Assembly: GCF_001276715.1 (NCBI RefSeq)
Contig: NZ_LIUQ01000002.1
Span: forward strand, 206,093-270,092
DNA from: Planktothricoides sp. SR001
GTDB lineage: Bacteria > Cyanobacteriota > Cyanobacteriia > Cyanobacteriales > Laspinemataceae
Direction of reading: 5' to 3'
Length of the DNA: 64,000 nucleotides
A model generated the notes under the pieces. It did no database searches and was not told where the DNA came from. It was given only the letters and a program-made list of their open reading frames with translations. The translations under genes and the position numbers were made by a program. Of this stretch, positions 7,666 through 15,664 are shown one piece after another; the first letter of the stretch is position 1, and each line of letters begins with the position of its first letter.

Positions 7666-9744
7666 TCAAGAAACCGCTACCAAAAACTCCTGATAAACTG
7701 TCTCAATATCCTGTGACTCTGAAGCTACGGTAGCCTCCAAGGTTTTCAACCGGGCTAATTCCGCCTCGCGATTAATTTCATAAGCTTCTTTTTGTTTCAG
7801 CAAATTATCTAACTCAGCTTTACGAGATTGAATATCATCATTCACTCGTTCACTCACTTCGCGATCGTAAGTTTCAAAACATTCTTTAATCGCATTATAA
7901 ACCGGCTGCCATTGCTGTTGCGCCACTTCTGGGAGATATTTGACTAACTCTTTTTTCGTCGCTTTGACTAATTCTTTCCGGGCTTGATCTGCTTGGAAAA
8001 CTCCCACACCCAAAGCCAACATTCCCAAACCCACAGGGCCGAGAACCATCCCCGTTGCCGCAGTAATTAAAGCCCCAATTCCCGCCACCGTAATTAAATT
8101 TAATAAGATATTTTGCCAGTCAAAACCAGCCCCAGCCATTGCCACTCCTGCCAAATTTCCCCGCGCTAAAGAAAACAAACCCATCGCCCATTTTGCCCAA
8201 GCAGGAGATTTATCTTCGGTGGTAGAACCGATCGCCGCTTTCACTTTTTGTCCGGTTAGTTTTTCAGAGATTTTATCGGTGACATTAGTATAATCTGCCC
8301 CATACTTAGACGCACTCATGGATAACTGTAAAAAAGCCGCGTCCATCTCTTTTTCTACGCTACGAGTCCAAGCGGCTAATTTATCGGTGACATATTGCTC
8401 AAAAGCTTTGGCTAACTGTTGTTCAAAGGCTGAACGTTTCCCCGCACTCAAGAAATCCAGAAACCGTAAATCTGGCTGATAGCGGAGAAAATCCGTTTCA
8501 AACGTATCCCCCAATCCGAGAATATAATCCCGGAAAGAATTAGCAATACTGCTGGCTTTTTGATCGCGCATGGTTCTAATCTCATTTTGGAAGCGATCGC
8601 GAATCTGATTTAGTTGCTCAAACTCCGGTTCTACGGAGCTAATTTTCTCTTTTAATGCCTGGACATTTTCATTTAACAAAGGAATCCGCCGCTGGATGGC
8701 TTCCCGGACATAACTATTGGTTTGTCGGGCTAAAGTGCGGGCTTGACGAAATTCTGCGATCGCTCGTTCTTTAGTTAAAAAAGTATTCAGCGCCCCCAAA
8801 AACGGGGAAAATCCTGTTCCTTCCAACGAGGCATCAGGATTTTTAATCCGGCGTCGAAGTGCCTGAATTGAAGACAGTTCAAACACCCGCTCATCATAAA
8901 TACTTTGTCCTTCTAGCTGACAATATTCCGCCAAATTTGCGTGAAAAACCCGCCGGAGTCTATCCTCTGCTGCCGCCAATTCTTCCGCATCATCTGGGTC
9001 AATCAAACTTTCTTTCACTTGGTCCCAAGCATTGATTAAAAAGAAGACCGTTAACCCTCGGTCTTTAATATAGTTTTCTAAATAGCGGCGTTCGCCCAAA
9101 GTGCAAGGTTGTGACGCTCGCAAAACAAATAAAATCGCATGGCAATTATTAATATAACCCAGGGAAAGTTCGTTACGCGCTTCCGTATCATTCAGCCCCG
9201 GACTATCCACAATTTCCACCCCTTTTTGTAGCAACGGTAAGGGATATTCTACTACCGCATAATCTACATTAGGAAAAGCTTGCTTTTTCTCAGCTTCTAA
9301 TCGTTTTGCCTCCGCTGGATCGATGGTATAGCGCTGTTTAAAGCTTTTAAAATCGATAGTTTCTGGGGCTGTGTTATCATTAAAATAAACGGTGACTTTT
9401 TTTTCAGATCCATAACGCAATACGGTTAATAACGCCGTGCAAGGATTCACATCACTGGGCAGTAAATTTTCCCCAATTAGGGCATTTAAAAATGTACTTT
9501 TTCCCCGTTTCATATCCCCTAACACCAGCAGTCTAAAAACCCCTTGACTTAAGTTTTTACTGGCTTTGGTCAAATCACCGATTTCTCGTTCCAACCCTAA
9601 ACGCCCGGATTTTGTATCACTTTCGGTTTCTGAACGGGTTAAAGTAGCGGCTATTTCTGCCAAAGAATCAGCGATCGCCCCACGGACTTTAGCCACCTTA
9701 TCCAAATCATTGATAAACTTGTTGCTTTCAATTTGATAACTCAT
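7666..9744 (-). CDS. Bacterial dynamin-like protein (BDLP family), copy 1
   Basis: The protein has 692 residues, nearly the length of the structurally characterised Nostoc punctiforme BDLP (693 aa), and is strongly similar to it by eye. P-loop GDMKRGKST is at 76-84 with Lys82, G3 is VDSPGLNDTEARNEL, and the G4 region is FFLINAWDQ. Helical neck and trunk follow, then a hydrophobic paddle (about 545-600: FDWQNILLNLITVAGIGALI, GPVGLGMLALGVG). Family role: GTP-dependent self-assembly and tubulation of membranes. A second BDLP lies 6 kb away on the same strand, so the region holds three dynamin-type GTPases. The start ATG at 9744 matches the family N-terminus. Confidence 0.95.
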   Translation of the reverse strand: MSYQIESNKFINDLDKVAKVRGAIADSLAEIAATLTRSETESDTKSGRLGLEREIGDLTKASKNLSQGVFRLLVLGDMKRGKSTFLNALIGENLLPSDVNPCTALLTVLRYGSEKKVTVYFNDNTAPETIDFKSFKQRYTIDPAEAKRLEAEKKQAFPNVDYAVVEYPLPLLQKGVEIVDSPGLNDTEARNELSLGYINNCHAILFVLRASQPCTLGERRYLENYIKDRGLTVFFLINAWDQVKESLIDPDDAEELAAAEDRLRRVFHANLAEYCQLEGQSIYDERVFELSSIQALRRRIKNPDASLEGTGFSPFLGALNTFLTKERAIAEFRQARTLARQTNSYVREAIQRRIPLLNENVQALKEKISSVEPEFEQLNQIRDRFQNEIRTMRDQKASSIANSFRDYILGLGDTFETDFLRYQPDLRFLDFLSAGKRSAFEQQLAKAFEQYVTDKLAAWTRSVEKEMDAAFLQLSMSASKYGADYTNVTDKISEKLTGQKVKAAIGSTTEDKSPAWAKWAMGLFSLARGNLAGVAMAGAGFDWQNILLNLITVAGIGALITAATGMVLGPVGLGMLALGVGVFQADQARKELVKATKKELVKYLPEVAQQQWQPVYNAIKECFETYDREVSERVNDDIQSRKAELDNLLKQKEAYEINREAELARLKTLEATVASESQDIETVYQEFLVAVS

Positions 9745-9832
9745 AGGAATTGTGTTCTAAACATCACCAACACAGCACATTTGAGGTCTGAAATCCAATC
9801 TAGCATAAAATTAGCTGAGATCGCCGGGGTTC

Positions 9833-9996
9833 AGAAACCGGGTTTCTTTAGATCATCTCTGTCACTCAACCAACACTCTCATAGAAACCCGGTTTCTTTC
9901 CTGGGGGCAAACAGGCGATCGCGCATGGTGAGAGAACCGGGTTTCTTGAGATCATCTCTGTAACTCAACCAAAACTTTCATAGAAACCCGGTTTCT
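9833..9996. repeat. REPIN-like array A (2 doublets)
   Basis: Central-G form at 9833-9847 and central-C form at 9883-9897 start 50 bp apart. A second doublet has a degenerate G form at about 9932 and an exact C form at 9982-9996. Between doublets lies a conserved segment including GGCAAACAGGCGATCGCGC, also present in array B. No gene is supported in 9745-10346. Confidence 0.9.
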
Positions 9997-10043
9997 TTCC
10001 TAGGGGCAAACAGGCGATCGCGCTTATGTTTAGGTCAACCCAG

Positions 10044-10110
10044 TAGGGTGCGTTAGGTGGGAAAAATCTGGGGAAATATTCGTTAATTTATTTGTCCACC
10101 GTAACGCACC
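10044..10110. repeat. Third copy of the GGTGCGTTA palindromic element
   Basis: It begins TAGGGTGCGTTAGGTGG and ends CCACCGTAACGCACC. It has the same ends as the 7.5-kb pair but a different interior, consistent with an ageing MITE-like family. Confidence 0.8.
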
Positions 10111-10178
10111 ATTAATTTTTGGCATGATCTTCAACGATAAGAAAACCGAGAGAATGCGACGCTAACCTGAAAAAATAG

Positions 10179-10198
10179 ATTCCCGCCTTCGCGGGAAT
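10179..10198. repeat. 20-bp palindrome, ATTCCCGC-N4-GCGGGAAT family
   Basis: This palindrome also occurs at 17800-17819, 37501-37520 and 37641-37660, flanked by GGATTCCC and GAATGACA. It is a second dispersed REP-like family. Confidence 0.85.
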
Positions 10199-10278
10199 GA
10201 CAAGTATTGCTGACTGGTTCTGACAAGTATTGCTGACTGGTTCTGACAAGTATTGCTGACTGGTTCTGACAAGTATTG
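10198..10278. repeat. 23-bp direct tandem repeat, about 3.5 copies
   Basis: The unit begins TGACAAGTATTGCTGAC and is repeated without change at 10198, 10221 and 10244, with a 12-bp partial copy at 10267. It starts at the edge of the preceding palindrome and ends about 90 bp before the antitoxin gene. Confidence 0.9.
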
Positions 10279-10370
10279 TTTACTAATCCCGATTTCTGGC
10301 GGTTAAGGTTTCAATGCTATAATGTATCTAGACGGTTTGGATTCGGTTGTTTATATCCATCGATATCACC

Positions 10371-10598
10371 ATGAAAAGTATTGATATTAACCAAGCATTA
10401 CCGCAAATATCTGATCTTTTGGATATGGCTTTTTCCGGTGAAGAGATTATTATTACGAATCAGAATCAGCAAAAGATTAAAATTTCTGCTATTTCTGTAA
10501 ACTCTCAGCGTCCACCTTTGTTTGGCAGCGATCGCGATCGCATTTTCATCGCCGATGATTTTGATGAACCTCTCGATGATTTTCAGGAATATATGTAA
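10371..10598 (+). CDS. Phd/YefM- or DUF2281-type antitoxin, orphan
   Basis: From ATG 10371 (MKSIDINQALPQI) the protein has 75 residues; an upstream in-frame TTG at 10347 is less likely. The N-terminal half looks like a small DNA-binding antitoxin (ISDLLDMAFSGEEIIITNQNQQ, as in Phd/prevent-host-death proteins). The acidic C-terminal tail (ADDFDEPLDDF) is typical of DUF2281 antitoxins partnered with PIN toxins. The stop overlaps a following ATG (TAATG at 10596-10600), the usual antitoxin-toxin coupling, but the toxin frame is broken at once (see next entry). Family role: neutralises the toxin and autorepresses the operon. Confidence 0.8.
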   Translation: MKSIDINQALPQISDLLDMAFSGEEIIITNQNQQKIKISAISVNSQRPPLFGSDRDRIFIADDFDEPLDDFQEYM

Positions 10599-10708
10599 TG
10601 CGCTTTATTTTCGAGATTAGAAACCGGGTTTCTTTTCTAAAATTTCGGGTTAATTGCCAAAATTGTCCCAGAAACCCGGTTTCTTGTTGGCGATCGCGCT
10701 TAGGTTGA
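10598..10708 (+). pseudogene. Vestige of a coupled toxin gene, overwritten by a repeat
   Basis: A frame starts at the ATG overlapping the antitoxin stop and reads MRFIFEIR, then enters the repeat doublet beginning exactly at 10619. From there it encodes only repeat-derived residues and stops after 36 codons. PIN toxins of such pairs commonly begin MR-hydrophobic. I infer that the toxin body was lost when the repeat array formed. A chance start codon is the alternative. Confidence 0.45.
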
Positions 10709-11297
10709 GAAACCGGGTTTCTTTAGATCATCTCTGTGACTCAACCAAAACTTTCATAGAAACCCGGTTTCTTTCCTGGGGGCAAACAGGCGATCGCGCT
10801 TATGTTGAGTTGAGAAACCGGGTTTCTTTAGATCATCTCTGTGACTCAACCAAAACTTTCATAGAAACCCGGTTTCTTTCTTGGGGGCAAACAGGCGATC
10901 GCGCTTAGGTTGAGAAACCGGGTTTCTTTAGATCATCTCTGTGACTCAACCAAAACTTTCATAGAAACCCGGTTTCTTTCCTGGGGACAAACGGGCGATC
11001 GCGCTTATGTTGAGAAACCGGGTTTCTTTAGATAATCTCTGTGACGCAACCAACATTGTCATAGAAACCCGGTTTCTTTCCTGGGGACAAACAGGCGATC
11101 GCGCTTAGGTTCAGAAACCGGGTTTCTTTAGATCATCTCTGTCACTCAACCAAGAAACCGGGTTTCTTTAAGAAACCCGGTTTCTGACCCGGTTTCTTTC
11201 CTGGGGGCAAACAGGCGATCGCGCTTAGGTTGAGAAACCGGGTTTCTTGAGATCATCTCTGTGACTCAACCAAAACTTTCATAGAAACCCGGTTTCT
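10619..11297. repeat. REPIN-like array B (about 100-bp period)
   Basis: G/C doublets start at 10619/10670, 10708/10758, 10813/10863, 10913/10963, 11013/11063 and 11233/11283, plus a rearranged group at 11113, 11153 and 11171. Nearly all are spaced 50 bp within the doublet and about 100 bp between doublets. Spacers (TTAGATCATCTCTGTGACTC...) and linkers with GGCGATCGCGCTTAGG are nearly identical. A diverged C form also lies at 11626-11640. No gene is supported in 10709-11696; the remainder (11300-11690) is the RTX gene leader. Confidence 0.95.
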
Positions 11298-11696
11298 TTC
11301 CTGGGGATCGATCGATTGTCATGGTTCGCCCCTAAAAATTTTAGCTTTTTTTAACTTTTTCGGCTTTTCATTTTTGCGTAAGTGGGTTAATATACTTGTC
11401 AAGCCAGATAAATGATTATTCGGTTATGGCGATCGCTCTTCAAACAGCGTAAAGCCTAAGATCCAAAACGCTGTACGGTTGTGAGTATCGACAGCTAGTT
11501 ATTTTCCATAAACTAAATAGTTAAATCGCCAAGTCTGTGACGAATGTGAGTTTCGCGGGACTGGGGAAGGTGGCTAAAGAACCGAGTTTTTCCAGGGATA
11601 TTACTTCGGTAAATTTGCTTTGCCAAAAAACCCGGTTTCTGAATACCTCCAGCTTTTTATGTTTGTCAATCAGTAGCTTGGTGAGGAATTGAGATT

Positions 11697-14600
11697 ATGA
11701 AATCGCTGACAAGTGATGCTGAATTGTTGAATGTTCAAGTGTCAGATGCGCTGCAAGATGTTGAGAATTCCCTGAAAAGTTTTGCCACCGAAGGGGATTA
11801 TGATGCCAAAATGCAAGGGATATTTGGCGATCGCCTGGATGGGGAAAAAGCACGAGTTTTGGCAGCATCTTGGGTCGCTGGAGATTTTAGCGCTTTTCCG
11901 GCGATCGAGGTTCGGGACTCCGCTGAGATTAATGGCGCATGGGGGGCTTTTGCCCAAGCTACGGGCAAGATTTATCTGTCGCGGGAGTTGGTGAATGCGG
12001 GAGATGTAGGGGCGATCGGCTCTGTTCTCCTAGAGGAATATGGACATTATATAGATGCACAGGTGAATTATGAAGATGCACTAGGAGATGAGGGGGAACT
12101 TTTTGCCGCTTGGGTTGAGGGTCAGCCATTGAATGAGTCGGATATCTTGACCCTGAAAGCTGAAGATGATTCGGCGGTGGTGGTTTTGGATGGGCAAGAG
12201 GTGAGTATTGAGCAGAAAAATATCTGGTTCTGGGAGCAGAAGGAAGAGGTTCGTGAAGTCATACAAGGGACGAATGAAGGTGATCTTATACAGGCTGGGC
12301 CTGGCGATACTGTTTACGCTCTTGGTGGGAACGATAATATTGATTATTATAAAGGAGTAATTGGAGGAGAATATATAAGTCTGGGCGAAGGAGATGATTT
12401 GTTTAAAAATTATACCTTCCGCGAGCAAAAGGCTTCTATAACTGTTGATGGGGGTCCCGGAAATGATAATATTGAAGGAACTTCTGACAATGACACAATT
12501 ATCGGAGGATCTGGCGGGCTCTCGGCTGGTGGGGGACTCGGTGACGATCTTTATATTGTGCCTCTCGATTCAGGTGTGATTATAGGGGACGCTGGCGGTA
12601 ATGACACAATCAGATTTGAAAGCGGAAATTTAGCTTTGATTCCACCAACAGTGGGACAAATTGGTATAGGAACTATCGGGACTGGCCACCTGGTAATCGA
12701 TACTAACAAAAATGGTGTACTTGAGCCAAACCCACCAAATTTATTTCCATTCAATGATATGACGATTCAGAACTTTTATACTTCTGATAGTCAGGGGAAA
12801 TGTATCCCAGATTTTGGCTTCATTGAAACCGTAGGAAATCTATCGGGTCAGGAAATTCTAGATTTTATTTGCAATCAAAAAGACACTCCCACCACTCCCA
12901 CCATATCGATTACTAACGCCATCAGAAGAGAAGGAGACCCCTCGCCCTTGGAGTTTAAAGTCACATTGTCAGAGCCGAGCGATCAGGTAGTAACTGTTGC
13001 TTACAGAACGGAAGATGGCACAGCGACGACTCAAGACAAAGACTACGCCCCACCGTCGGGAGTTCTAGAACTTAGATTTGAACCCGGAGAAACACAAAAA
13101 AAGATATCTATTTACAGCAATTACGACAAAGAGCCAGAGGGTCAAGAAAATTTCTATGTAAAACTTTCTGACGCAACCAATGCCGAACTGCCTTCACCGG
13201 ATTATGGTGCTACTGGTACTATCCTTGATGGACCAGACCAAAATCTACTCAAAAAAGAACAAAAAGCAACTTATAATCAAGCAGCAGCCTATTATACTGC
13301 CGAGGCAGCAACGTTTACTATCTTGGCTGCGGTAGCCGCAGCGACAGCATTAGGAGCAGCAGCAGCAGCCGTTTTTACAGTTTATGCGGGTTTAGCTGGA
13401 ATTCTTGCAGCAAGATATTCATTGTTAGCACAAGACCCCCCCGATCCCAATTTCACAACGATCGCCGAACCAATTACCCCTTCTCTATCTCAACAACCAT
13501 TTACCGCCACTGATTTGGGCAGCCAACAACTCGCCGATGCTGCTAATGCAATGATAGCGAATCAAACCCAATGGATTGGTGTTGCCCAAGCCTTACAAAC
13601 ATCCCTCGATCGCGCTGATGGTGCCGTTGCTGCTGGGGATGAGGCTTGGCAAAAACAACAAGAACAAGCCGCGCAAAAATATACCCTAGCACTAGGAGCA
13701 TTAACAGACCCTCAACCTCAACTGTTTGCTGACTTCTTCAATGCCTATCAAGCTGCTGGACTTCCGGCCATAAATCTTACGGTTAGCGATGTAATTGATT
13801 ATCAAAATCAGCTTCGCGCCAACGGTTTATCCCCCGAAATGGTACAAACCCTGACGGAACTCGGTGCCGATAGCGTCACCCAACAAGAGATTCTGCAAAA
13901 TATTTTAACCCTCGATCCCAATCAAGTCGTCTCTATGGGTGGAGGTGTTTTCCCCAATGCCCTAATAGATAACTCCTTCAGAGATTCTATCATTGCCAGC
14001 GCCGCCGCATTCGACCAAGGAATCATCGGCGCAGGCTTCACAGACGGAGTTGTTGCTATCACCATACCCACCCCTAATGTCACTAGCAATGGTCTTGCCA
14101 CCGGACTACCGCCAAATGCCAACATTCCCGACACCAATCTAATCACCCTCACCGATGGCCCTGATACTGCTCTTCCTACCGTAGCAGCCGGTCAACAAAT
14201 TCTCGGCTTATCCGGTCAAGATAACCTCACTGGCACCACCGCCGCCGATCAGATTAACGGCAACCAAGGAACAGATACCATCAACGGTTCTAATGGCGAT
14301 GACACTTTATGGGGTGGCAAAGGTTCAGATCAGATTGATGGTGGCGCGGACAATGATTTAATTTATGGCAACAAAGATAACGATATTCTCAATGGTGGAG
14401 ACGGTAACGACACCCTGCATGGTGGGCAACGCCGGGATATTTTAACCGGAGGTGCCGGTGACGATATCCTCGCGGGAGAACTCGGTCAAGACATTCTCAC
14501 AGGTGACGCGGGAAATGATACTTTTATCCTAGCCGGAGGAGAATTCGCCGCCCTGAGTTTGCCACAGGCTGATGTAATTATGGACTTTACCCTAGGGGAT

Positions 14601-14780
14601 AAAATTGGTCTCGCTGGTGGGTTAGCTTTTGCTGATTTGACCTTAGAAACGATTAGCCTAAGTTTGAATAATGCCGCCGCAATTACCGCCACTGCCTTGA
14701 AAGCCGGTGGAAATTATTTAGGGATTGTTGCTGGTATTGCTCCTGCTACTTTGACCGCTGATGTTTTTGTCGGTGTGTAG
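11697..14780 (+). CDS. RTX/Calx-beta calcium-binding protein, probably secreted
   Basis: The protein has 1027 residues. Start ATG 11697 has GAGG about 10 nt upstream. The N-terminal domain (about 1-170) resembles the leader domain of cyanobacterial haemolysin-type proteins and contains EEYGHY (113-118) followed by GDEGELFAAW, which recalls a metalloprotease helix but lacks the first His of HExxH. Early RTX-like turns are at about 190-300. A Calx-beta domain is at about 400-511, an alanine-rich hydrophobic segment at about 530-578, and a helical region follows. Canonical RTX nonapeptides (GGxGxDxxx, for example GGDGNDTL) occupy about 838-940. There is no classical signal peptide; family members leave by type I secretion with a C-terminal signal. 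No ABC exporter is nearby. Function may be adhesion or motility surface protein; uncertain. Confidence 0.92.
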   Translation: MKSLTSDAELLNVQVSDALQDVENSLKSFATEGDYDAKMQGIFGDRLDGEKARVLAASWVAGDFSAFPAIEVRDSAEINGAWGAFAQATGKIYLSRELVNAGDVGAIGSVLLEEYGHYIDAQVNYEDALGDEGELFAAWVEGQPLNESDILTLKAEDDSAVVVLDGQEVSIEQKNIWFWEQKEEVREVIQGTNEGDLIQAGPGDTVYALGGNDNIDYYKGVIGGEYISLGEGDDLFKNYTFREQKASITVDGGPGNDNIEGTSDNDTIIGGSGGLSAGGGLGDDLYIVPLDSGVIIGDAGGNDTIRFESGNLALIPPTVGQIGIGTIGTGHLVIDTNKNGVLEPNPPNLFPFNDMTIQNFYTSDSQGKCIPDFGFIETVGNLSGQEILDFICNQKDTPTTPTISITNAIRREGDPSPLEFKVTLSEPSDQVVTVAYRTEDGTATTQDKDYAPPSGVLELRFEPGETQKKISIYSNYDKEPEGQENFYVKLSDATNAELPSPDYGATGTILDGPDQNLLKKEQKATYNQAAAYYTAEAATFTILAAVAAATALGAAAAAVFTVYAGLAGILAARYSLLAQDPPDPNFTTIAEPITPSLSQQPFTATDLGSQQLADAANAMIANQTQWIGVAQALQTSLDRADGAVAAGDEAWQKQQEQAAQKYTLALGALTDPQPQLFADFFNAYQAAGLPAINLTVSDVIDYQNQLRANGLSPEMVQTLTELGADSVTQQEILQNILTLDPNQVVSMGGGVFPNALIDNSFRDSIIASAAAFDQGIIGAGFTDGVVAITIPTPNVTSNGLATGLPPNANIPDTNLITLTDGPDTALPTVAAGQQILGLSGQDNLTGTTAADQINGNQGTDTINGSNGDDTLWGGKGSDQIDGGADNDLIYGNKDNDILNGGDGNDTLHGGQRRDILTGGAGDDILAGELGQDILTGDAGNDTFILAGGEFAALSLPQADVIMDFTLGDKIGLAGGLAFADLTLETISLSLNNAAAITATALKAGGNYLGIVAGIAPATLTADVFVGV

Positions 14781-14788
14781 AATACATC

Positions 14789-15250
14789 AGAAACCGGGTT
14801 TCTTCACCAAGATTTTGGTTGTAGGGGCGAAGCATTCGGGCAGTTAATTCTCGGTTTCAACAGTTAAAATAATTACCCGAATGCTTCGCCCTTATCCTGG
14901 CAGTGCGATCGCATTTTTCGAGGAACTCAGAAACCGGGTTTCTTCTGTGGATGCCAAAGATAACTGTGATATGCCGAAAAGAAACCCGGTTTCTAGGTTA
15001 TCTGCGAGGACTCAGAAACCGGGTTTCTTCTGTGGATGCCAAAGATAACTGTGATATGCCGAAAAGAAACCCGGTTTCTAGGTTATCTGCGAGGACTCAG
15101 AAACCGGGTTTCTTGGAAAGCTGAAAACGGATAACTGTGATATGCCGAAAAGAAACCCGGTTTCTAGGTTATCTGCGAGGACTCAGAAACCGGGTTTCTT
15201 CTGTGGATGCCAAAGATAACTGTGATATGCGGAAAAGAAACCCGGTTTCT
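14789..15250. repeat. REPIN-like array C (about 85-bp period)
   Basis: A lone G form is at 14789. Doublets follow at 14929/14980, 15014/15065, 15099/15151 and 15185/15236 (spacing 51-52). Their spacer (CTGTGGATGCCAAAGATAAC...) differs from that of arrays A and B. The gap between the RTX and dynamin genes (14781-15664) consists mainly of this array and the hairpins listed next. Confidence 0.95.
14825..14891. repeat. 16-bp inverted repeat
   Basis: GGGCGAAGCATTCGGG at 14825-14840 pairs perfectly with 14876-14891. It belongs to the GTAGGGGCGAA repeat family seen elsewhere in the window, and could also act as a terminator for the RTX gene. Confidence 0.8.
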
Positions 15251-15256
15251 CCGGTT

Positions 15257-15460
15257 AAAAGCCCAAGAGGAAGCCCCTCACAGGGCTTCCCGAAGTGAGT
15301 TGTGAAACGAGTTAGGGATTTTACCTGGCCCGGAGAGTATAAGGGGTTTTTTGCTCTTACTTTCTTCGCTACTCCGGGCCAGGTACTCCCAGGTATCGTT
15401 TGGGCTTGTTGGATGTGTTTCCGACCCCAAAAACCTGAATTATTCTTAATGACTATATAT
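15257..15460. other. Structured region with two strong hairpins, unidentified
   Basis: Hairpin 1: GGAAGCCC (15269-15276) with GGGCTTCC (15283-15290). Hairpin 2: a 14-bp perfect stem, TACCTGGCCCGGAG at 15322-15335 with 15372-15385, around a 36-nt loop. The minus strand is also open here for about 60 codons without a good start. It could be the end of a degraded insertion sequence or a structured RNA; I cannot name it. Confidence 0.5.
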
Positions 15461-15573
15461 TATTATTTTATTGGCAATTTGTCAAGTATTTTTAGATAAA
15501 ATTTAAGTTTTACCGCCAATTATATGTCAATCTTTGGTGCGTTACGGCTATTAATGCTACTAAAATATGAACC

Positions 15574-15632
15574 ACTAAGGCACAAAGGACACGAAGAAAA
15601 GATTCCTTTGTGCTCTTTGTGTCTTTGTGGTG
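15574..15632. repeat. CACAAAGG inverted repeat
   Basis: CACAAAGGACACGAAG and, about 30 nt later, CTTTGTGCTCTTTGTGTC form an imperfect inverted repeat. A related CTTTGTGTTCTCTGTGTC stretch lies at 28500-28540 near another intergenic gap. It is a dispersed repeat, not a gene. Confidence 0.6.
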
Positions 15633-15664
15633 AAATTCCCAAGAAAATTTAAACTAATAAACTA

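Noticed and set aside
9733-9963. 76-codon plus-strand frame
   Set aside because: It is translated from the repeat array (KPGFF, EPGFL motifs) and starts in the antisense of the dynamin gene.
10654-10908. 84-codon plus-strand frame
   Set aside because: It is made entirely of array B units and repeats the same peptide.
10619-11297. CRISPR-like regular repeat array
   Set aside because: The repeats are 15-bp near-palindromes in alternating orientation, the spacers are nearly identical to each other, and no cas genes are present. Arrays C and E were rejected for the same reasons.
12081-12428. 115-codon minus-strand frame inside the RTX gene
   Set aside because: It is antisense to a clearly coding gene and has no domain.
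14903-15124. 73-codon plus-strand frame
   Set aside because: It is array C repeat translation.
15302-15499. 65-codon plus-strand frame over the 14-bp stem hairpin
   Set aside because: It has no family resemblance, its composition is driven by the hairpin arms, and there is no ribosome-binding site.
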